Shown piece by piece: positions 56,269-64,000 of a stretch of 64,000 nucleotides of DNA. This DNA comes from Thecaphora thlaspeos (taxonomy: Eukaryota; Basidiomycota; Ustilaginomycetes; Urocystidales; Glomosporiaceae). The notes under the pieces are model-generated. The model worked only from the letters and a program-made list of their open reading frames with translations, was not told the DNA's origin and made no database searches. The stretch is from positions 496,001-560,000 of the forward strand of contig UWYS01000009.1 in the NCBI GenBank assembly GCA_900291925.1, read 5' to 3'. Made by a program: the position numbers and the translations under genes. Every line of letters starts with the position of its first letter. Position 1 is the stretch's first letter.

Positions 56269-59200
56269 ATGCCGTTGCTGGTCTCGCTCCGCCAGTCACC
56301 CACTTACCTCTATCTCAAGGTCTACCTTATATGCTCCCTCGTCTCCATCTTCAAGACGGCGCCCGTATCGTCCCGTCTTGACAATGGCAAGTCGATCCTT
56401 CTGCTCCGGACCGGTACCGCTTCTCGATGCCAGCAGGCCAGCACCACCGCTTCTACCGTTACCGACGGACGTGGCCCACCCTCGCGTGCCCGCATCCTCC
56501 TCGACAGATGGAGGCAAAGGGCGCAGGATATGGCCGAGATCGGGCGACTGATGGAGAGAGACAATCGTGACGTTGTCAGCTACCCCGAGCTGCGATGGGA
56601 TGCCACTGTGCGCCGGTCTTCGCAGCTGCATCGCGAAGAGAGGCGTTTCGTCGAGAGTCGCAGACGCCTGATGTCGTCCGAGGGGACCGACGCTCTTCAC
56701 CGCTTCCTCGGTCTGCCCGCATCGGAGCGCGTCCATCCCGCCGACGTCCCGCTCGTCGCCCTCGGAGGCTCCGGCGGTGGCTATCGCGCCACCTACGGCT
56801 TCGCCGGCTTTCTCGAGGCGTCTAAGCGGACCGAGCTCTGGGACTGCCTGACGTGGACGGCCGGCGTCAACGGGAGCTGCTGGACGCTGGCGGCCTACTA
56901 CACCATCGCCTACCACGACACGCGCAAGCTGGTCAAGCACTTCATTGCCACCGCCGGCGAGCTCACGCACCCGATGAGCGTCGAAGCGCTCGACACGGTG
57001 GCGCGCAGCAGCAGGGGCGTCTACTTCCTCCTCGCGCCGCTCCTGCGCAAGGCGCAAGGCGGGCGGGTTGGACTCGGCATCATGGACCTCTACGGGACGC
57101 TGACGACCAGCTACCAGTTCCTCTCGCGGGAGCCGCGCGCCCGCCTGAGCCGCGCCACGTTCCAGCTTTCCAAGATCTGGCGGCGCTCGGGCCTCGACCG
57201 GGGGCTGGAGCCGATGGCCCTCTTCACAGCCGTCCGGGTGGCACCACACGACTCGCCCGGCGTCAAGCCGCACAATGACTCGTCCATGAGCAAGGGACGG
57301 CCTCCGCAACGGGCGCTGGCGCAGCACCAGACTTCGACCTCGGCTTCGAGCCCGCCGACCTCGACTAACGTCGCCGAAGCCCACCGGCATGGCAGCAGCG
57401 CGAGGGCACCAACGGATGCAATCGCCATCGCCGCCGCCGACGCGGTCAGTGACGCCACCGACGTTCTCGCCCTGCCGGACCCAAAGGGCTACTTTCAATG
57501 GTTTGAGATCTCGCCGCTCGAGGTTGGCAGCTCCGGCGTCGAAGCCTTCATCCCGACCTGGTCCTGGGGCCGGGCTTTTGTTTCGGGACGGTCGCTGCAC
57601 CGCCTTCTGGAGCAATCGATGTCGCTGTTGCTTGGGCAGTGCACCAGCGCTCCCGCCGGGCCGCCCACCGGCTACGTCTCGGCGCTGCTGGCGTCGCTGC
57701 CGAGGGGCACCGTCATGAGCCGTCTGCTGATGTTGTTCAATCACTTCATCCGGCTGAAGCGCTGGGAGAGGCGGTGGGGCATTCCCATCCGCGCCGGCGA
57801 CGAGCCGAACCCGTTCTACGGCCTCAACACGCGGCCCGACCAGCGGACGACCGGCGAGGTTGGCAAAGGCAACGCCGGAGGAGTAGAGACGGACCGACGC
57901 GACGAGCGAGCCGGTGCCGGTGCCGCACAGGTTCTCGGAATCGGCATCGACATCCTGCACCTACCTCGACTGCAGCGGCTGATGGCGCGCCAGGCTTCGC
58001 GCTCTGCCGCCGGCTCATCCGCGACGTCAACAGACCTGCGAGGTGCAGCACTGGCCAAGCTGGCTCGTAGAATCCTCTGCCGTGCGGAGCTGGACGAGTT
58101 GGAGGCGTTGCAAGCTTGGTTGCTGCTGTCAGACGGATCTGACGCGAGACGGGCGGAGAGCAAGCTGGTCCGCTCCCTGGCGGTGCGCTGGTGCGTCAAG
58201 GAGGCGGCCTATAAGGCCCTCTACCCGACCCACGTGGTGTCGTGGAAGGACCTTTGCCTCGAGAAGCCACTCTCGGTTGACACGTCGGACCATGAGGATT
58301 TGGTAGCCAAGGAGGAGAGCGGGCATAGGAGCAGGAAGCCGCAGCTCCGTCTGTCCGACGAGTGGCTTACCGTGAACGCAGATGCAAAGGAGGAGACACA
58401 GGCGGGCGTGTTTAGCACCCGCACGGGCGGTGGCGGCGTTGTGCCGAAGCTCCACGCCAGCGTCTCGCATGATGGAGACTACGTCGTCGCCAACGTCTTG
58501 GCACTCCGGGGCGAGGACGCAAGGATGCGCTCGCAGGACTGGGAACAGAGCATCGACATACCCTCTCTCCGAGCTTCTGCCTGTGACGACTCTAGACCTC
58601 GCGCCACTTCGTCGCCCTCGCTGCCGGCCACCAGCAATCCAGGCACTCGCCACAGCGACGCGCCTACCTACATCGCTGAAAGCACAACGTCTGACGCCAT
58701 CACCAGCGATTCAGACCACCACCACGCGGTGACATGGGAGACATCGTCGCGCATTCGCCTCATGGACAGTGGGATGTCCAACAACCTACCCAATCATGTC
58801 CTCGCACGCAAGGAGAGGCGGGCGGACGTCATCATCGCGTTCGACGCCTCCTCGGACGTGCAAAAGGGGTCGGCTTTGCAGCGTATCCGCAACTTTGCCG
58901 ACGACTGCGGCATCCGGCTACAGGTGCGTCCTACTACCACCACGACGTCGGAGCAGCGTGCGACGAAAGAGGGTGGGGAAGGCGAAACAGCGAGAGAGGT
59001 AGAGGAGAGGTAGAGGAGCGGTTCAGGGATAGACACTCACAGAGGATCGACGCTTGGAGGATTAGGAAGGCTGATGACGTTCCGATGGAAGGGAAGGATA
59101 TCGGCAGTGGTGGCGAAGAGCGATCGCCGGATATACGTTTCGTCTACTGCCCACTCCTGCCCAACTCGATCCAACCAGACTTTGATCCGTCGGTGAGATT

Positions 59201-59498
59201 TCACTCTGCTTACCCACTTGTGCCTTCCCTGTTGCCGTGCTGGATGTTGGATGCTGACTCCATTCTCCTTGTCGTTTCTCATCCTGTCCTGCGACCTTCC
59301 TCGTTGGCTTCACGTCAGACGGCCAGCTTTTTCAACTCTTATAATCTCGTCTGGACGCCGGAGCAGGTCGAGACGTTGATCCGCACCTTGTCCGCCAACC
59401 TGGAGCGACACGCCATCCATACGATCCGAGAGACGATCCGAGAGGCGTACGAAGCCAAGAAAGTCGTTCGGCTCGCTAAGGAGCGCGATCGCACCTAA
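56269..59498 (+). CDS. cPLA2-family protein with an embedded AcpS/Ppt2-type phosphopantetheinyl transferase domain
   Basis: The exons are 56269-58923, 59043-59192 and 59319-59498 (phase 0), giving 994 residues. The cPLA2 core is split. Its first half has ALGGSGGGYRATYGFAGFLE (Arg173 of the oxyanion site) and WTAGVNGSCWTLAAYY, where the usual nucleophile of GxSGS is Asn201. Its end has IRLMDSGMSNNLPNHVLARK (Asp833), FVYCPLLPN and NSYNLVWTPEQVE. Between them, at about 555-747, sits a holo-ACP synthase domain: LGIGIDILHLPRL (metal Asp561), the RILCRAELDELE segment, RWCVKEAAYKALYP (Glu645, Lys649) and ASVSHDGDYVVANVLAL. The key AcpS residues are kept, so this domain should transfer 4'-phosphopantetheine from CoA to a carrier protein, possibly mitochondrial ACP. 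A hydrophobic stretch near 12-28 may target or anchor it. The start is in good context (cgcccgccATG). Confidence 0.88.
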
Positions 59499-59592
59499 AG
59501 CTGGTCTCACAAGTCTCTGTTCTGTATTAGTAGCTGTAATGCTTTGGTCTTTTCCGTCGAATGATGCTCTTAGAGCTGAGATGGGATGTATG
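59499..59592. other. Short convergent gap, 94 bp
   Basis: The stops of the cPLA2-AcpS gene and of the next minus-strand gene are less than 100 bp apart, so the 3' UTRs must overlap or be very short. Confidence 0.5.
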
Positions 59593-61347
59593 TCAACGCG
59601 GCTGGCCCTTAAGCCAAGCTTCCATCCAGTCGGCGGTACCTGCCGCTCTCGGTAGGACAGCCGGCGGAGACGGAGACGAAGACGATGATGTGTCCGTCGT
59701 CGAGGCGGTCGGTCGGGTGTTGCTGAGATGACCCCAGAGGGCCTCGAGACGCTGGATGGCCTTCTTCCGCGAGTCTTCAGTGAGGGTCCCATCGGGTGCC
59801 GTTGAAGGTTGGCCGACGGCTTTACGCATGGTGTCGGCTAGGGTTGGAGGAAGGCCGTACACGTCCTGTACAGTGGCGAAAACAAAAGATAGAGGGGAGG
59901 ACGGCAAGGACGAAGAGGGAGAGGATGAGTGAGGTCATATCTCTCCGGAACAGAGCGGACAGGGTGCACTCACATCGACGTAGGAAGAGTGCGGCAACCA
60001 CTCGACGATCCTTTGTACAGCTCTTTGTCCACGCTCGACCGACCATTCTCCTTCCTGCCCCTCGCCATCCGCCTGCACTTCCTTGACCTTCTCTCCGCCT
60101 CTCCCCTCGAAATTCCCTCTGAGAGCCTCCTCGGCCGTCGCAGCATACACGCCTTCCCTCGTCTCTTCATCGTCCGCTCTCGGAGCTATCCCCTCGACCT
60201 GGCGGATCGCGTGCTCTCCGTCCGTCTGAGCGGCCGATAGGGCTCGATGCATCTCCAGCTGTTGCCTCGTCACGCACAGGTGGGCAGGGAGGGAAGGCGA
60301 AGGTGGTCGCCACTGTGTCGGGAGAGATGAGAGCGTGCCGGCCGATGTCCGATCCCAGGCTGGTTTGGCGTACTCAGTCGCGCAAGGTCCTTCCACCGTC
60401 TCTTTGGCTTCGTCGGCGGAGAGGAGGGCCATGAAGTCGGACGAGGCGTCGGTAGCAGTAGAATGTGCCTCCGAAGGGGCGGTGCTGATCTGTCTAGCTT
60501 GTTCGACGTGGAGCGAGGGAGGGGGGAACTCGACACCGCCTAGACCGCTGGCCCAGCGGGCGTTCCAGTCGGCGTCCTGGGCGAATTCGCGCTGCTCGGC
60601 CGTCAGACTGCGAGCGCTCGCTTCGGCGTCTCGCCATACTGCATCCATGCCGGCTCCCGCACTATCGCTGACGTGGAGTCCCTCAACCGCCCGAACCTGG
60701 GCGTGCAGAGCGTGGTCGAGGTCGGCGCTGCAGCCGTAAGCTCCGATCCGGTCGGGAGAGTAGGCGTCGAGACCCTGCTGAGCGCGCGAGGAGGCTTCGA
60801 AGGTAGTCGGACTGTACCAGGTGGGCACGTTCGATGTGCTGGCGAGGTGCAGCGCCGCAAAGGTATCGAACTGCTGCGAGGCGAGCCTGGCTTGTGCGCT
60901 GCCGTTGTCGGCATGGGTGGCAGATGGAAAGGTGGTGCTGCCGCTGCTGCCGGAGGCGCCGGGGCCGGACCGGCTGCTGCTGCTACCGCTGAGGTCTGCC
61001 AGCATCGACGCTCTCAAGTCGTCGTTTGAGATCGAGCCTCCGCCCTGCTGCTGGCCTGGCTGATGGTAGGCAGCAAATTCGCCCTTACCGCCCGAAGCCG
61101 AGGCAAGCAGGGATCCGAGCTGGTTGCCGGCCATCGTGGAGCGTAAAGAAGCAGCAAGCGAGTTGGCGAGAGATACGACAGGGCGACCGCCTTGAATGCT
61201 GCTGTCTAAGATAGAGGCGCCGTCTTGCTGTTGCTGTGGCTCTTGCTGTGGCCGAGACGAGGCACTGGTCGGGACATTGGAGGCGAAGGCGGAGGCGGCC
61301 GCGGAAGGACCTTTGCCCTTACCCTTGTCGCGAGGTTGGTCAGCCAT
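59593..61347 (-). CDS. Unrecognised disordered protein, 548 residues, two exons
   Basis: The exons are 59974-61347 and 59593-59865; the 108-bp intron (GTGAGT...CAG) joins SSYVD to DVYGLPPTLADTM in phase 0. The start MADQPRDKGKGKGPSAAASA follows a CAG, so a further 5' non-coding exon is possible. The protein is Ser, Ala, Gln and Gly rich, with more ordered parts near 190-300 (AYGCSADLDHALHAQVRAVE, SLTAEQREFAQDADWNARWA) and a conserved-looking C terminus (RAVQRIVEWLPHSSYVD, AIQRLEALWGHLSN, GTADWMEAWLKGQPR). Trp-containing amphipathic segments recall peroxisomal co-receptors such as Pex20, but no clear WxxxF/Y motif or N-terminal Cys is seen, so I do not assign it. Confidence 0.6.
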
Positions 61348-61565
61348 CTGTGCGCAATCCGACGGGCAGCAGGTTCGAGGTTGGAGAAGAGACGAGCCGG
61401 CGGATGTAGGAAAGCTGGGTGGTACTGGCTCGGGTGCGAGGTAGATGGAGGTTGGAAGGTCGAAAGAGGAGGACGGGAAGGGAAGGAGGACGACAAAAGG
61501 CCGGGCCAAGCTCCAAGCGAAGCCGACGCACGGGCAACAAGTGGAGGTCGTACTGTGGCCGGGCG

Positions 61566-61613
61566 AGTCGTTGCAGTCGTGCGAGTCGTCGCAGTCGTGC
61601 GAGTCGTCGCAGC
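61566..61613. repeat. 18-bp tandem repeat, about 2.6 units
   Basis: The unit is gagtcgtcgcagtcgtgc. It lies upstream of the gene starting at 61347, within its probable promoter. Confidence 0.85.
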
Positions 61614-61705
61614 CGCCCTGTGAACCCTGTAGATTAGACTTGCTCACGCGCCTCGGCCCTTTTAAATGGACATCGATCACCTCAGCCACAGCACAAGCCG
61701 CATTT

Positions 61706-62869
61706 TCACGCAGTGCTCACTGGACCCAGACCGGGGGAGGCGCCCTTCGGCGGTGGCACCGAAGGGCAGTGTGGGACTCGTACCGCACGAAAACACCTCT
61801 CTCGCCGTGTTGGCCCGTCCAAGTCGCCATGGGTCGCAGACAGGCTGCGACCCGTGCCGCACCGTACCTGTCGATGCGAAACTAAAGAGCAGAAGAGAGA
61901 GGTAGAAGGGGTCGGCTTCATGATCGAAATACCGACAGCCTTCGTAGCAGGCGCAGCGGCAGGCAATGGCTGACGAGCGACCGTCGCGACTGGCATTATT
62001 CTCCTCGACAGGGAACGCTGGTCAAACGAGGCAAGCGGACGCAGGCTCAGAGCGGAGCGACGGATCGGCGTCGCGACCGGAGCAGCCCTCGGAACCATCG
62101 AGGCTGCAACCGTAGCGACGACCGAGACCGCCTCCCACTGGACCCTGCTGTTCGCCTGCTTCGCCTCGAGCCTGAGCGCGGCCTGCTGCTCCCCGTAGAT
62201 CCCGGTCTGCCTGAGCATCGGGCGTGCGGGGGAGCGCCGCGCTTGACTCACCTTTCCTCCCTCCTGCCGTCCTTCCCGTCCTCCCCTGACGCCACGGCGG
62301 CCGGCGACCCAGGCATGGTCGTCCCGCCCAAGGTCCGGGAGGCCAGCCGACGCCTTGTCGATCTCGTCGTAGAGCCTCTTAACCCAACCCACCTTCGGCG
62401 CATCCACATAGGACATCGCCTCCATCTTCTGCGCCACCGGCGCCGCCATCTTTGCCTTGGCCTCCACGGCCACTTTGGCCGCCGCTGCGTTCTTTGGCGC
62501 CACCACCGCCTCCTCCGACCCCTCCTTCGCAGGGCAGACCGCCTGCTCGGCCGCCAGAGAGATGCCTGCCGTGCTGACGTTGTCGACGACCCCGGCGGTC
62601 ACGGGGAAGTCGGGCAGAACGTCGGCCTGGCGGGCGATCTCTTTCAAGGCGACGTCGCAGATAACCCAGGCGAAGTCGGAGTCACCGCTCCCCAGCTTTT
62701 TCTCGATGCGAGCGAGCTCCTTGTCGCCACGACGGCGAGGACCCACGTGGCTTACGACACCCAGGTCGAAGTCGGGGAGGCCGGCAGCGACACGATTGAT
62801 CTCGTCGAAGAGGGAGGCAGAGCCCTCCTTTCGCATGTCGATGAGGTTGAAGTTGTCGAGCTCGAGCAT
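61706..62869 (-). CDS. Unrecognised Ala-rich protein with an internal repeat, 387 residues
   Basis: An open frame from the ATG at 62869. The first half has a repeated motif: SLFDEINRVAAGLPDFD at about 20-36 and RLYDEIDKASAGLPDLG at about 165-181, separated by acidic and Ala/Lys-rich sequence (AAAAKVAVEAKAKMAAPVAQ). The second half is basic and Ala/Val rich (VSVVATVAASMVPRAAPVAT). A possible donor (GGTGAGTC) occurs near 62250 and an acceptor-like pyrimidine tract near 61885, so the 3' half could include introns and the last 50 residues are doubtful. I see no known domain, span or signal peptide. Confidence 0.5.
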   Translation of the reverse strand: MLELDNFNLIDMRKEGSASLFDEINRVAAGLPDFDLGVVSHVGPRRRGDKELARIEKKLGSGDSDFAWVICDVALKEIARQADVLPDFPVTAGVVDNVSTAGISLAAEQAVCPAKEGSEEAVVAPKNAAAAKVAVEAKAKMAAPVAQKMEAMSYVDAPKVGWVKRLYDEIDKASAGLPDLGRDDHAWVAGRRGVRGGREGRQEGGKVSQARRSPARPMLRQTGIYGEQQAALRLEAKQANSRVQWEAVSVVATVAASMVPRAAPVATPIRRSALSLRPLASFDQRSLSRRIMPVATVARQPLPAAAPATKAVGISIMKPTPSTSLFCSLVSHRQVRCGTGRSLSATHGDLDGPTRRERCFRAVRVPHCPSVPPPKGASPGLGPVSTA

Positions 62870-63812
62870 GTTGGTCGAGTGATAAGGTTAGGTTTACGGA
62901 TAGTAAAGTGAAGAGTAGTGTCAATGTTCTGATCTCGTAAAGAGTGAGGGAAGAGTGAGGGGAGAGAGGGAAAAGAGGGGGATGGTCAGGGACCCTCTAC
63001 TGATATGTACTGCCCTTGGCGGCCCCCTCCCTTTCCTTTCGCCCCCTCGTAGCTGGTTTGGCTCGCTGGACATGGCCAAGGGGTTGTCTTCTTGGCTGAC
63101 CTGGCCGGGCTCTGCTTTTCGACAATGGGTGGTCGGTGGACCGGATCTTGTGATGGAACCTGGCCTACTTGATCTCGCTCTGGCTGCAGGGGCGTGATGT
63201 AGGCTATCTGGCGGTTTCGCTCAGGCCGCTGGGGCGTAGTCTGGGCTGAGTTGGCCTGGTCTCCCGATTCCTTCCGAGCCTGGGTATGCATGGCGTTGTT
63301 TAAATTCAGGAGCACACGGTTGACAGCAGACGAGGTCGAGTGCAGGCGCACGGCCGCAAAAAAGTTTCAATCACACCGGCAAGAGCAGCGCTTGGGTAAC
63401 GAAGCTGCTCCGGGCGTCTTGATGGTCGCCCGGTCGTTTGACGTTCCGGTCGGAGCGGCACGGGTGATTCCAAGAGCAGCTGCTTGCTTGCAAGAGAGCC
63501 TGCGCGCGAGAGAGAGAGAGGGAGGAGGATAGTCAGCGAAAATTGGGCAGCACGTACTGGCTGGAGGAATGTTCGGGTAAGACTTCCAGCGAAAACAGAA
63601 GTCTCACGATGGACAGGTTCGGAACAGCAAATGCACCAAGTAGGTGAGAAGCGGGAGGGTACGGGAAAGTACGGAGCACGAGGAGAGGAACGAGGACGCC
63701 CGCACGAAGAGGAAGGCTGGCTGGCAGATCACAAAGGATATGTTGTGTAGGGTGCGCGGTCACGGGTAGAAGTTCAGGCTGCGGCTGCGGAAGCAAGGAG
63801 AAAGGAGGTGGC
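62870..63812. other. Intergenic, about 0.94 kb
   Basis: This is the promoter side of the gene at 62869. No gene was recognised; a purine-rich (GA)n stretch lies near 63508-63530. Confidence 0.45.
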
Positions 63813-64000
63813 GACATACATTGCGGAAAGAAAAGTCAGCATACATCCAGGAAGAGAAGGCGGCATACATCCAGGAAAGCGAGGATCGTATACGAGGGAA
63901 GAATAAGCGGCATACATTGAGGTAAGCGAAGGTCGGGTAGGTTGAGGGAGGGAGAGGCGGCCTAGAATGAGGAGATCAAAGGCAGAACACATCGAGGAAA
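63813..64000. repeat. Degenerate minisatellite, period about 25 bp, seven units plus, running off the right edge
   Basis: Units start at 63813, 63839, 63863, 63888, 63910, 63935, 63960 and 63985, 22-26 bp each. Most begin gcatacatccaggaa or a variant (gtatacgaggg, gcatacattgagg) and end in a purine-rich aagcga or gaaggcg part. Both ends cannot be judged since the array reaches the window edge. Confidence 0.75.

Noticed and set aside
56296..57960. 554-codon antisense frame over the cPLA2-AcpS gene
   Set aside because: It mirrors a strongly coding sense strand in GC-rich DNA and has no domain-like content.

Overview
This window is nuclear DNA of a fungus, most likely a basidiomycete of the smut lineage (Ustilaginomycotina). 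The reasons are GC-rich and gene-dense DNA, spliceosomal introns of mostly 80-200 bp with GTRAGT donors and YAG acceptors, long pyrimidine-rich leaders, and a clearly fungal gene set (Zn2Cys6 regulator, DASH subunit, Tgl2-type lipase, Mug190-type C2 protein). Species level is inference. I see no intact transposon, tRNA, rRNA or CRISPR array.

Layout. 1-298: the 5' end of a low-complexity gene running off the left edge. 2.6-10.2 kb: a minus-strand run of pyroglutamyl-peptidase I, the ribosome-assembly factor Noc1/Mak21 and ribosomal protein uL14 (L23). 13.3-24.3 kb: F-box protein, Tgl2-like lipase, DnaJ protein with an N-terminal zinc-ribbon-like module, and a membrane-anchored ubiquitin protease. 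24.7-27.2 kb: a gene-poor island of visibly lower GC with a 32-bp minisatellite. 27.2-42.2 kb: a GPI-anchor candidate alpha/beta-hydrolase that has lost its nucleophile, a Zn2Cys6 regulator, a small mitochondrial protein, DASH subunit Dad3, a four-exon complex I 9.5-kDa subunit assembled here from short exons, and a seven-exon SMP/C2 lipid-transfer protein. 43.6-50 kb: a secreted M43 metalloprotease, an unrecognised protein and a decayed GMC oxidoreductase. 50.6-59.5 kb: two very large genes, head to head. 59.6-64 kb: two unrecognised proteins and a degenerate minisatellite at the right edge.

The most interesting part is 50.6-59.5 kb. The leftward gene is one open frame joining a VPS9 (Rab5 GEF) domain to a complete phosphopantothenoylcysteine decarboxylase (Hal3/Cab3) domain. 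The rightward gene is a cPLA2-family protein with an apparently complete AcpS/Ppt2-type 4'-phosphopantetheinyl transferase embedded in it, between the (mutated) nucleophile and the catalytic aspartate. They share a 750-bp intergenic region. PPCDC acts in CoA synthesis and AcpS uses CoA as pantetheine donor, so this is a divergent pair of membrane/trafficking-domain by pantetheine-enzyme fusions. The fusions are read directly from the frame; the functional link is inference.

A second theme is a cluster of genes for secreted proteins (hydrolase, metalloprotease, GMC relic). Their upstream regions share many copies of the palindrome-like heptamer TACAGTA/TACTGTA, which I did not notice beside the housekeeping genes.
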